Virus record (IMG/VR): IMGVR_UViG_3300042691_013033
Coordinates: 1-36,595 of that record
DNA length: 36,595 bases
Origin: a virus
Strand: one strand, 5' to 3'
The notes beneath the pieces were generated by a model, which searched no databases, had not been told where the DNA came from, and saw only the letters and a list, made by a program, of their open reading frames with translations. The first letter of the stretch is position 1. Every line of letters starts with the position of its first letter. Shown here piece after piece: positions 6,827 to 13,143 of this stretch. A program made the translations under genes and the position numbers.

Positions 6827-7366
6827 TCAACTGTTGAAGAACACAGGTTTTTTACAGTTTGCAATAGCCCACCGCATCCAGAATAGAAGCCACTCAGCGC
6901 GGCACAAATCGCCGTCGTATCGCGGATCACTAACCAGATCCTCGGAACGATACATCGTTGTTCCCGGAACCATTGGAACGGCATCTGGCTTTGGTGGTGG
7001 ATACTCAGCCCTGTGATCTGGATGCTTTGCCTTGTACTCGTTGACTTTCGCCTCGATATAGTCCAGATGCTTCTGAGTCACTGGAGCAACGCCAGGGTGC
7101 TCAGGCATCAAGCAGGTGACGTAAGTTTCGTCCGGCAACTCAAACTCATCGCATCCGCCATTCCTGCGATTCAATACGATGTCAGTGATGCCCATGTTTT
7201 TGCAGAAGTTCGACCACGACGTGTACGAGGGCCACCGGGTGTTTGTGTGGTCCGTTGGTTCTCCGAATGCTGGAGCCTCATCAAGTTTTACCGTGACAAC
7301 GTCAATTCTGACCATGTCTTCGGACCAATCTACTTCAGCTTCACCTATCGCCAAGTTGTAACCCAT
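6827..7366 (-). CDS. Hypothetical protein, 179 aa
   Basis: ATG 7366 follows AACATTGGAGTTATTGAAA; the longer frame to 7405 would include the repeat. N-terminus MGYNLAIGEAEV, then a strand-rich part (VRIDVVTVKLDEAPAFG), a conserved-looking EPTDHTNTRWPSYTSW block, and a C-terminus ending in WMRWAIANCKKPVFFNS. It looks like a compact globular phage protein of a type without assigned function. Not recognised further. Confidence 0.75.
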   Translation of the reverse strand: MGYNLAIGEAEVDWSEDMVRIDVVTVKLDEAPAFGEPTDHTNTRWPSYTSWSNFCKNMGITDIVLNRRNGGCDEFELPDETYVTCLMPEHPGVAPVTQKHLDYIEAKVNEYKAKHPDHRAEYPPPKPDAVPMVPGTTMYRSEDLVSDPRYDGDLCRAEWLLFWMRWAIANCKKPVFFNS

Positions 7367-7390
7367 TTTCAATAACTCCAATGTTTTTAG

Positions 7391-7418
7391 GGACAGAGGA
7401 ACCACGAACCGATCCTCA
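7391..7418 (-). repeat. Intercistronic hairpin repeat, copy c (divergent)
   Basis: GAGG pairs with CCTC across a longer, 14-nt loop, and the right flank CTGTCCCT is shared with the copy at 6040-6068. It overlaps the upstream stop. Confidence 0.45.
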
Positions 7419-7568
7419 ATACCCGTGCAGCATTAACTGCAACACCCAATAGCACAGAGCACCTGTTGCCGTGTCTGGGATGGAGTTCCGGCCGTCCGCG
7501 ACGATTGCTGCCGTCCGACCATGCACGCGACACCATTCCCTGCCGATTTTAATTTCGACTTCGCCCAT
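7416..7568 (-). CDS. Small hypothetical protein, 50 aa
   Basis: Start ATG 7568 preceded by AGGTGA; stop TGA 7416-7418. N-terminus MGEVEIKIGREWCRVHGRTA looks like a small beta-sheet unit. The C-terminal half is hydrophobic (ALCYWVLQLMLHGY). It fills the gap between two hairpin repeats exactly as its neighbours do, which supports it as a real gene. Confidence 0.65.
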   Translation of the reverse strand: MGEVEIKIGREWCRVHGRTAAIVADGRNSIPDTATGALCYWVLQLMLHGY

Positions 7569-7587
7569 TAGTCATCACCTAAAAGAC

Positions 7588-7611
7588 TACCGGAACGGAA
7601 TACCGCTGCTC
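7588..7611 (-). repeat. Intercistronic hairpin repeat, copy d
   Basis: On the minus strand GAGCAGCGG, 9 nt, CCGGTAG, overlapping the upstream TGA. The right arm has drifted. Confidence 0.5.
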
Positions 7612-7714
7612 ATTCGCCGAGGATCATCTCGCCCATTTTTGCGAACGCTGTCAGGTGAGATTCAGCCTCAACTTCCCGAATCCCAGCCACCAGTGCCAGA
7701 CCACCGCCTGCCAT
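7610..7714 (-). CDS. Very small hypothetical protein, 34 aa
   Basis: ATG 7714 to TGA 7610-7612, preceded by AACATTGGGGATGGTCCG, which contains the array's common AACATTGGGG ribosome site. Gly/Ala/Leu-rich N-terminus (AGGGLALVAGI), then helical. It is bounded by a hairpin repeat on each side. No family. Confidence 0.5.
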   Translation of the reverse strand: MAGGGLALVAGIREVEAESHLTAFAKMGEMILGE

Positions 7715-7745
7715 CGGACCATCCCCAATGTTTTTGAACTTCCGC

Positions 7746-7774
7746 GCGCCTAGCGGATGCAATTACCTCTGTTG
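7746..7774 (-). repeat. Intercistronic hairpin repeat, copy e
   Basis: On the minus strand CAACAGAGG, 9 nt, CCGCTAGGCGC. The left arm doubles as the last codons and stop of the upstream gene (CAA CAG AGG TAA). Confidence 0.65.
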
Positions 7775-8008
7775 ATTCTGCAGCAGGACGACCCCTGGAA
7801 GTGCGAGGCAGACCGCAGACGCCCAACCAATCACACCAGCAAACACGACTTTTGCGACACCGATAGCAACATGCGAAGCAATTAGTTCTTCTGCCCGCAC
7901 AGCCTCGATCACGTTGATGATTCCGCCAATGAATGCCCACCAAACGCCCGCGTATAAACCGCAGACAATGCCAGCCAGAATCAAAGCCATACCGATCACG
8001 TTTTTCAT
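7763..8008 (-). CDS. Small multi-span membrane protein
   Basis: 81 aa from ATG 8008 with GGGGAAA 4 bases upstream; an in-frame ATG at 8077 is possible but would begin next to the hairpin. Hydrophobic helices at about residues 4-32 (VIGMALILAGIVCGLYAGVWWAFIGGIINV) and 48-75 (VAIGVAKVVFAGVIGWASAVCLALPGVV), joined by a short charged loop. Small two- to three-span proteins of this look are common in phage accessory arrays; holin or superinfection roles are possible but unsupported. Confidence 0.7.
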   Translation of the reverse strand: MKNVIGMALILAGIVCGLYAGVWWAFIGGIINVIEAVRAEELIASHVAIGVAKVVFAGVIGWASAVCLALPGVVLLQNQQR

Positions 8009-8077
8009 AACTTTCCCCAAATGCACAGCGATACCACTTTTTGACGACAAACCCAATGTTTTCACCCAAAACGCCAT

Positions 8078-8105
8078 GAACAGCGGATGTTCTATTCCTC
8101 TGTTG
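8078..8105 (-). repeat. Intercistronic hairpin repeat, copy f
   Basis: On the minus strand CAACAGAGG, 10 nt, CCGCTGTT. The arms extend symmetrically (AACAGnGG/CCnCTGTT) with one mismatch. The left arm overlaps the last codons of the upstream gene. Confidence 0.65.
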
Positions 8106-8259
8106 CCTGCTCAGCCTTAATAGCCTTCTCGAGCCGTTCGCGTTTTCTTTTCTTCCAGCTCTCAACAATCTTCTTCACGGCCTGCGAAACTCGCACGTTG
8201 ACGTTCACAAGAACTTCGGTCCTCTTTTTCTTCGGTCGGCCTTTTAGTTTTTTCTTCAT
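8092..8259 (-). CDS. Small basic protein, possible ribbon-helix-helix
   Basis: Start taken at ATG 8259 (55 aa), because the longer frame to 8331 would run through the promoter at 8279-8306. N-terminus MKKKLKGRPKKKRTEV is very basic. A strand VLVNVNVRV and helix SQAVKKIVESWKKRKRERLEK follow, the order of a ribbon-helix-helix DNA-binding unit. First gene behind the promoter, so a regulator of the array is plausible. Weak evidence beyond this. Confidence 0.6.
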   Translation of the reverse strand: MKKKLKGRPKKKRTEVLVNVNVRVSQAVKKIVESWKKRKRERLEKAIKAEQATEE

Positions 8260-8278
8260 TGTGGTTTTCCGTCTACGA

Positions 8279-8306
8279 ATATTACCTAGCGAATTGCTCG
8301 CGTCAA
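8279..8306 (-). promoter_or_regulatory. Promoter of the small-gene array
   Basis: Reading leftwards: TTGACG (8306-8301), a 16-base spacer, TAATAT (8284-8279), each one mismatch from consensus. It lies in the gap after the helicase gene and before ATG 8259. Confidence 0.6.
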
Positions 8307-8336
8307 TTATTATTGTATACGGAATGTGCATCTACT

Positions 8337-8349
8337 CCAATTCAATTGG
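8337..8349. promoter_or_regulatory. Short palindrome at helicase stop
   Basis: CCAATT-C-AATTGG, a perfect 13-base inverted repeat that overlaps the helicase stop codon and lies 31 bases upstream of the -35 box of the 8.3-kb promoter. It could be an operator, or chance. Confidence 0.3.
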
Positions 8350-9646
8350 CAAATCGCCTTTCTGCCCAATCAATTGAAGACGTATCTGGACCGGCTCCAG
8401 TTATTTTCTGTCTCGCCGGATCGAACCTGCACTGCACACAAACATCGACGATTTCTCTGTTCCGATTCTTCGCTACGAAGACAACGTATTCCTCCTTTGG
8501 CTTCTCGCTATTCAGCTTCCACGGCCAAACCAAAAACAGCAGCACATCAGCATCCTGTTCGAGTTGTCCAGATTCACGAAGGTCTGATGTTTTTGGAATG
8601 AATGAATCTCGCCCCTCGATCGCTCTCGACATTTGAGCCAGCACAATCAGCAGCACTCCGGTTTCTGTGCAGACCTTTCGAAGAATCACGCTGTTGGCTG
8701 TTACTGTTTCGAATCGGTTTCCAGAACTGGACAGCAACTGCACATAATCCACGACAACGGCTTTAACTCCTTTGGCTGCCAGTTCACGAATCTCTTCCGC
8801 AACTCGCTCAGCAGTCCTGCAATTCTCGATAACTTCGCATTCGGCCCGATCGTGGAAATGTGCCTCAACGTCTGTTTCGAGCTTCTGTCTATTAGCGTTC
8901 CACATTGTCTCCGGAGTCGCAACAACAAACTGCAGCACCCGCTTTCCGACCGTCAATGAGTTCATTTCTTCAGAGAAGAATGCACACTGAATTCCGTCGC
9001 TCGTCATCTGGTCGATCATCTGCAAAGCCATTGCCGATTTCCCATGTGATGGTCTTGCAGCAATCATGATCATTTCGCCAAACTCAGCACCGCCGCCAAT
9101 CGCGCGGTTGAGCGCTGGAATCCCCAAGTCGATCAGGTTTTTCTTTCCTGTGGCTGAATGCTCAATCGACTGCCTCACGGCATCGCGAAGGCTCCTGCGC
9201 GTTGGCTTTGACCGCTCAACCTTTTCGACTGGCTTCTGTTTCTTCTTTGGTTCTGCGTACTGTGGGACGCTGACCGAATCCCATCGCTCCGGCTTTGCAT
9301 TTCTCAGATATCCGCTCTGGCCTGTTGCTCGCTGAGCGTCGTCCAGCTTGTGCTGCAACTCATGATCCGACCAGGGGGGATCACATCGAGCATTGAACTC
9401 TTTCAGGATGCTCATTGCCTGATCGGTCGACAGCTCAAATCCTTTGACCAAAACACAGGCGACGTGGTACGTCTTTGCGTGGCCATTTTCTCCAGACACT
9501 GCTGAAGGCATCTTTTCGACGTACTTCGCAGCTCGCTCGACAACAGCATCTTCCGAGCGAAAATCACGCTGGTGATGATACTCCAGTGGTTGTGCCGCGC
9601 CGTATGTTTCCAGAACGGCTGTAATCAATGCATCTCCGGAACTCAT
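8342..9646 (-). CDS. DnaB-type replicative helicase with N-terminal PriCT-like domain
   Basis: 434 aa. Residues about 165-430 form a RecA-like DnaB C-terminal domain: Walker A RPSHGKS (198-204), Walker B VKAVVVDYVQL with D300, and MSRAIEGRD followed by DLRESGQLEQDAD, the usual DnaB end motifs. Residues about 35-115 (KTYHVACVLVKGF, WSDHELQHKLDDA) resemble the small helical domain found after AEP primases rather than the DnaB N-terminal domain. It overlaps the primase-like gene by 4 bases. Primase and helicase functions thus appear divided between two coupled genes. It unwinds DNA at the phage fork. Confidence 0.9.
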   Translation of the reverse strand: MSSGDALITAVLETYGAAQPLEYHHQRDFRSEDAVVERAAKYVEKMPSAVSGENGHAKTYHVACVLVKGFELSTDQAMSILKEFNARCDPPWSDHELQHKLDDAQRATGQSGYLRNAKPERWDSVSVPQYAEPKKKQKPVEKVERSKPTRRSLRDAVRQSIEHSATGKKNLIDLGIPALNRAIGGGAEFGEMIMIAARPSHGKSAMALQMIDQMTSDGIQCAFFSEEMNSLTVGKRVLQFVVATPETMWNANRQKLETDVEAHFHDRAECEVIENCRTAERVAEEIRELAAKGVKAVVVDYVQLLSSSGNRFETVTANSVILRKVCTETGVLLIVLAQMSRAIEGRDSFIPKTSDLRESGQLEQDADVLLFLVWPWKLNSEKPKEEYVVFVAKNRNREIVDVCVQCRFDPARQKITGAGPDTSSIDWAERRFAN

Positions 9647-10161
9647 CGTGCAAAATCCTTCAGCTTCTTTCCAGTGACTGCGAAGTACCGGCCATGCGTG
9701 TAAATCTCGATCCCCGGTTTTTTCCCTGGCACCAGCGCTTCCTCGTCAATCTTGATGTTCCGGCCCTTGTCGAGCTTCATTTCCGACCGCACCCAAATCT
9801 TTATTCCGGTTTCTGACGGGCTCACTTCAGCGTAGGCGTCTTCAGACTTGTCGAGCCACTGCTGAGCCCACGGAGCAATCAGGCCGCTCTCTGGATGCCT
9901 GCAGGAGTCCAGATCTATTCCAGCAAAACCGTCTCCATCCACGAACACAAACCCGATCCCAGCGTGGTAGCCCGACCTGTACCGCATCACAACGCTTTCA
10001 AATTCGTGCCATGTTTCGGAATCAGTCGAGCTGGCTGGCTTGTCGTAAACCGACCACGGGATTTTTGTGTCCTTACCGTCTCGCACAATTAGCCGCCAAA
10101 GAACCCACTGGCGGCGATTCACGAGTTCTTCAGGGACTGTTGAAAAATTTGGTTCAATCAT
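9643..10161 (-). CDS. Primase-polymerase (AEP) N-terminal-like protein
   Basis: 172 aa. The pattern LVNRRQWVLWRL, K-IPWSVYD, DSETWHEFESVV, GIGFVFVDGDGFAGIDLD matches the N-terminal half of phage AEP/prim-pol proteins, with the metal-binding D83 and D85 in GIDLD. SPSETGIKIWVR (114-125) stands where active enzymes have S-x-H; here Lys replaces His. IYTHGRYFAVTG matches the third motif. It stops where the usual C-terminal primase domain would begin, and that domain appears at the N-terminus of the next gene. Likely the primase for replication, but the changed motif leaves activity open. Confidence 0.75.
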   Translation of the reverse strand: MIEPNFSTVPEELVNRRQWVLWRLIVRDGKDTKIPWSVYDKPASSTDSETWHEFESVVMRYRSGYHAGIGFVFVDGDGFAGIDLDSCRHPESGLIAPWAQQWLDKSEDAYAEVSPSETGIKIWVRSEMKLDKGRNIKIDEEALVPGKKPGIEIYTHGRYFAVTGKKLKDFAR

Positions 10162-10922
10162 GAGTTAAGCCCGTCCAAAAACATTTTTTCCAGTCTTGCT
10201 TTGGCTTCTGGTGACGACAGGTCGTAAATGTCGACTTTTGAAGACTGGCATTCAGGAACATCCAACCAGCGTTCAGCGTTCAGCCAAGTTGCCGGATGTG
10301 CGATGTACTGCGGATCTTTCCCGCCCATCGACTTTGCGTAGCTTTCCATCGCCTGAATGATTGTTCTTGGCGGCGCGAGTTTGATTGCTTTCAACCAGGC
10401 CTTCCGCGCGCTGCCCTTCGCAGTCTTCCGAGGACAGATAGACCAGAAGCCCTCGAACTGGACAACATGCGATTCGCTATTCGACACACATACATCTTCA
10501 TCAGAAGATGAAGATGAAGGGTTGACTTTTCGTTGAACGTTCGTTGAACGCTTGTTCGAACCTGTTGATAGCTCACGACTTGCGTTTCTCTTCGCGGCAG
10601 ATTGACGCCCTGCTGACGATGTTTGTTCACGTCGAATCGCCTGTTTTTGACGTTCTTTTTCGACGCGTTTATGCAGTAGTCGTTGAGGGTCCGTTGACGG
10701 TTCGTTGAACGCTCGTTGAACGTTCGTTGCAACGGAAATTGAACATCCGTTGCCAACTAGTCGTGCGCATCGCTCTGGATCTGCCGGTATGCTTCCAGCT
10801 ATCCATGCGTAACAAATCAGCCGAATGTAGGCACCCTGTTCTTCTAACGTCATTTCAGCGACATTAGGGTCAGCCAGATAGTCTTGAGGGTAAAACTGAA
10901 ACGCTGGTGACTTTTCCACCAT
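10158..10922 (-). CDS. DUF1376-domain replication protein containing origin iterons
   Basis: 254 aa. Residues 5-65 (FQFYPQDYLADPNVAEMTLEEQGAYIRLICYAWI) are a DUF1376 domain, typical of phage replication initiators or helicase-loader partners. A polar, variable middle (about 75-140) is encoded by tandem 11-bp repeats. The C-terminal part (FWSICPRKTAKGSARKAW, HPATWLNAERWLD) is a segment seen at the end of many phage replication proteins. It stands just upstream of the primase and helicase genes. As with lambda O, the gene itself probably carries the origin. Confidence 0.8.
   Translation of the reverse strand: MVEKSPAFQFYPQDYLADPNVAEMTLEEQGAYIRLICYAWIAGSIPADPERCARLVGNGCSISVATNVQRAFNEPSTDPQRLLHKRVEKERQKQAIRREQTSSAGRQSAAKRNASRELSTGSNKRSTNVQRKVNPSSSSSDEDVCVSNSESHVVQFEGFWSICPRKTAKGSARKAWLKAIKLAPPRTIIQAMESYAKSMGGKDPQYIAHPATWLNAERWLDVPECQSSKVDIYDLSSPEAKARLEKMFLDGLNS
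10531..10756. repeat. 11-bp iterons, candidate replication origin
   Basis: The unit CGTTGAACG plus two variable bases recurs in exact 11-base steps. One cluster starts at 10531 and 10542. A second has starts at 10681, 10692, 10703, 10714 and 10725, and a degenerate unit lies at 10748. All lie inside the DUF1376 replication gene. One helical turn per repeat puts protein-binding sites on one face of the DNA. Between the clusters are T-rich runs. This is the layout of an iteron origin within an initiator gene. Confidence 0.65.
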
Positions 10923-10923
10923 C

Positions 10924-11496
10924 TCACCTGCTCCCGTTCTTGTAGCCGCACGCGAACGGCTTCACTTTTGTTTCATTTGAACCATGCCAAAAAATGTTTG
11001 CCCCGCCCATCGTGAATTGAAACGATCGCGGACTAAATGAGGCCACTCCGATCCTATTGTTTGCCATGATGCTTTGAATGGCCCCCTTGGCTTTGAACGA
11101 CGGGAAGGCCACGATTGCAGACATGCAAACAAGAGAGCATCCGGACGACTCCGGAAGCCGAAAAACGGCCTTTGAATAGTCGATCATTTGGCAAATCATC
11201 GGCCCGACTTTGTGACCGCTTTTCTTGACCTCAACGCCAACACATCCATTAACCCACCCATTGCCAATTAGTTGTGGGCGTGGGGTTAAAACAAAGTCAA
11301 TCCGCCCTGTTGGCTTGTCTCCAAATACAGAGCCGCCAAAGTACCAGCAGTCGATTTCCTTATAGACATTGAAGCATTGCGTGCTTCTTACGGCTAACTC
11401 GAAATCAGCCTTAGCTTCATCTTCCGTCTTGTAATCGCCTTCCGTGGCAAGTTCAGGCTCGCAATACTCTTTCAGTATCTCGCCAACAGATTCCAT
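10924..11496 (-). CDS. PD-(D/E)XK-like nuclease
   Basis: 190 aa from ATG 11496, with GGAG 7 bases upstream; the frame to 11550 would run through the terminator hairpin. TGRIDFVLTP (D67) followed by GCVGVEVKKSGHK (E89, K91) gives the D...ExK core of restriction-endonuclease-fold enzymes, and a helix with a conserved Gln (ICQMIDYSKA) follows. Such proteins beside phage replication genes may process recombination intermediates or degrade host DNA. Exact family unknown. Confidence 0.65.
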   Translation of the reverse strand: MESVGEILKEYCEPELATEGDYKTEDEAKADFELAVRSTQCFNVYKEIDCWYFGGSVFGDKPTGRIDFVLTPRPQLIGNGWVNGCVGVEVKKSGHKVGPMICQMIDYSKAVFRLPESSGCSLVCMSAIVAFPSFKAKGAIQSIMANNRIGVASFSPRSFQFTMGGANIFWHGSNETKVKPFACGYKNGSR

Positions 11497-11510
11497 CCAG
11501 CGACTCCAAT

Positions 11511-11554
11511 AAAAAACCCGCTGCCAAAAGGGTAGAGCACCTCCTGACAACGGG
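11511..11554 (-). terminator. Rho-independent terminator or attenuator
   Basis: On the minus strand CCCGTTGTCA pairs with TGGCAGCGGG (10 bp with two wobbles), followed by TTTTTT. It lies directly ahead of the nuclease gene at 11496, so it may limit readthrough from the recombination genes. Confidence 0.6.
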
Positions 11555-11560
11555 CGTTAA

Positions 11561-11576
11561 ATCGGGCGAACCCGAT
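11561..11576 (-). promoter_or_regulatory. UUCG tetraloop hairpin
   Basis: On the minus strand ATCGGG-TTCG-CCCGAT, a 6-bp stem closed by a UUCG tetraloop, followed by TTT. It stands 7 bases before the terminator stem and may stabilise the RNA or act as a weak terminator. The rest of the gap 11577-11717 shows only the weak promoter below. Confidence 0.5.
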
Positions 11577-11623
11577 GCAATCAAGTTAATCGCGAAGTCG
11601 GCTCTACTCAACTTCACGCCCGT

Positions 11624-11651
11624 ATTATCTTTAACCTGCGGAAAATCTAAA
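11624..11651 (-). promoter_or_regulatory. Weak promoter candidate ahead of the replication genes
   Basis: Reading leftwards: TTTAGA (11651-11646), a 16-base spacer, GATAAT (11629-11624). The -10 is good and the -35 poor. It lies in the 220-base gap upstream of the nuclease and replication genes, ahead of the terminator. Confidence 0.3.
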
Positions 11652-11717
11652 TAGCCAAACGCTTTCTAATGCCACCTTCTGTAAATGCCTGACGCCATTC
11701 TCAGAATTACATTGGCT

Positions 11718-11999
11718 TTATTCATCATCCCCGAAAAGATTTCTTTGCGCCGCCAAAGGTTTCTTCACCTCTGGCTTTTCCGTTATCCACGCCTGCAGCT
11801 CCTCCCAACTGATCGGCGGATCGCTGCTTGTCCACAACAAAGACTGCCCGTCACGCGCAGCAAGCCAGAACGTTTCTTCAATTCCAAGCCGCGTCCCGTC
11901 AATCCGTGTGCACGTTCCGAGTGTTGCGTGCACAATGCCACGGTCCTCCGCAACAAATCCACGTTCGGCCAGCCATTGCAGTCTTTGTCGATGCGTCAT
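11718..11999 (-). CDS. Hypothetical protein, 93 aa
   Basis: Start ATG 11999, 1 base after the upstream stop. N-terminal helix MTHRQRLQWLAERGF, then beta segments (IVHATLGTCTRIDG, IEETFWLAARDGQSLLW) and a C-terminus ending NLFGDDE. The end resembles the short acidic tails by which proteins dock to a sliding clamp (xLFxx), but this is only a likeness. No family recognised. Confidence 0.65.
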   Translation of the reverse strand: MTHRQRLQWLAERGFVAEDRGIVHATLGTCTRIDGTRLGIEETFWLAARDGQSLLWTSSDPPISWEELQAWITEKPEVKKPLAAQRNLFGDDE

Positions 12000-12000
12000 G

Positions 12001-12195
12001 TCAGTGCTGCTTGTGCGTATCAAATTCCATCAACGAATCGTCACTGCCACTAGTTTCCGTCACTGGCCGATGCTTATTCCGGCCAAAGTCGATCGCCTGC
12101 TGAATGTCCGCGATTGGTAATCGCTCAACGTGCGGAGGCATCTCGTAGCCGTAGATCGAAAACCATTCGTCGTGAAACCGTGTCTTACGTTTCAT
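12001..12195 (-). CDS. Hypothetical protein, 64 aa
   Basis: ATG 12195 overlaps the end of the upstream gene. Basic N-terminus MKRKTRFHDEWF, a YGYEMPPHVERLP stretch, one helix (IADIQQAIDFGRNKHR) and a polar tail. No family recognised. Confidence 0.6.
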   Translation of the reverse strand: MKRKTRFHDEWFSIYGYEMPPHVERLPIADIQQAIDFGRNKHRPVTETSGSDDSLMEFDTHKQH

Positions 12196-12523
12196 CAATC
12201 GCCCTCCTGAGATAAACAGCCTGATCCAAACATTCTTCGTAAGCGTGCTGTAGCCACTGCTTGAGCGTCAGTGGGTTGTCTTTGACCGTTGTGCCGTACT
12301 TTGCCACGCCGAGCCTCTGACGCTCTGCAATGTCCGCACAGACAATCGCTTCAATGCCTGTTGGTGATGGCAGTTTTCGACGATGCGGAACATGTGATCC
12401 GCTCATCACCATCGCGCGTCGCTGCTCCGAAATGCGATACCACGACTCAGTAAACATCGGCTGAAATTCGTCGCCAATTTGAATTGCTTCGCCAACCTCA
12501 AGCAGCCTGTATTGCTCGATCAT
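12185..12523 (-). CDS. Phage helical protein with EExxDxxxYL motif (MazG-like?)
   Basis: 112 aa. The C-terminal half (VCADIAERQRLGVAKYGTTV, NPLTLKQWLQHAYEECLDQA, VYLRRAI) is a pattern common in phage early regions, with an acidic EExxDxxxYL helix like that of all-alpha NTP pyrophosphatases. The first 55 residues look unrelated. It overlaps its neighbours by ATGA. A nucleotide-pool role is possible; I am not sure of it. Confidence 0.65.
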   Translation of the reverse strand: MIEQYRLLEVGEAIQIGDEFQPMFTESWYRISEQRRAMVMSGSHVPHRRKLPSPTGIEAIVCADIAERQRLGVAKYGTTVKDNPLTLKQWLQHAYEECLDQAVYLRRAIDET

Positions 12524-13143
12524 GCCGCACCGCCTTCCGTCAAAGCCTTCAACACATCGGCAAGAAATCTTTTCAGCAAATCATTTCCTGCTTGGTCTTC
12601 GATCTGGCTGATTTCAGCCTCGATTGAATCAAACGCGGTCGCATCCTTTGCGTTAAATGCTTCAGCAATCTTCTTGCTGATTGCAAGGACTGGCTTTGAC
12701 TGGCCTTTCAGATGTGGCCTGTAAACGTCCAGGACTGTTTCCGAGGCAATCGGAAGGATTGTCACGGGAGCCCGCTTTCCTCGCGTTTCCGTGAGCATCA
12801 TCACGGTCTTTTCTTTGATGTCGCTCATGTGACTGATGCGAATGCCACCGACAGCAACGCCGCCCCATTTCACGTTCGGATCTGCGTACAGCGTCATCCG
12901 CTTGCCGATCCATGTCGACGCACGATCTGACCACAAACCTACGAGCACTTTTCGCATCGTCTTGCATGGCTTGTATGGCTGACGGCCGCCATCAATGCAG
13001 ACCACAACCGGCTGATCTGCAGCCCCCTGTTTAACGTCGGTAATCTTGACCGTGATCGGACCAGTCAGCAGGTCTTCAGCGTTTAACTGATCACTTTTAG
13101 GCACGATGGTTTTTGCAACCCAATTCTCTTCAACAGCACTCAC
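12520..13143 (-). CDS. Recombination partner of RecE-like exonuclease (possible ssDNA-binding)
   Basis: 207 aa, GTG start in a GTGA overlap with the exonuclease. N-terminal part: WVAKTIVPKSDQLNAEDLL, ITVKITDVKQG, YKPCKTMRKVLVGLW, GKRMTLYADPNVKWGGVAVGG, IRISHMSDI. This is a widespread phage protein pattern found next to RecE/exonuclease genes, and its strand pattern suggests an OB-like fold. The C-terminal 70 residues are helical. Inference: an accessory or ssDNA-binding protein of the recombination module. It does not look like RecT. Confidence 0.65.
   Translation of the reverse strand: MSAVEENWVAKTIVPKSDQLNAEDLLTGPITVKITDVKQGAADQPVVVCIDGGRQPYKPCKTMRKVLVGLWSDRASTWIGKRMTLYADPNVKWGGVAVGGIRISHMSDIKEKTVMMLTETRGKRAPVTILPIASETVLDVYRPHLKGQSKPVLAISKKIAEAFNAKDATAFDSIEAEISQIEDQAGNDLLKRFLADVLKALTEGGAA

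Noticed and set aside
5431-8105. Integron attC sites
   Set aside because: The hairpins are much shorter than attC, lack the RYYYAAC/GTTRRRY core pair, and no integron integrase is present. A cassette-like layout is kept as a hypothesis without the integron label.
10391-10756. 121-codon minus frame within the replication gene
   Set aside because: Overlaps the DUF1376 gene in another frame; its repeated peptide (QRTFNE) only reflects the 11-bp DNA repeats.
10531-10756. CRISPR array
   Set aside because: The repeats are 11 bp with about 2-base variable parts, lie inside a coding gene and have no spacers or cas genes.
11455-11617. Short minus frame from GTG 11617 through the terminator hairpins
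   Set aside because: Its peptide looks plausible, but it would run through a UUCG hairpin and a strong terminator and overlaps the start of the nuclease gene.
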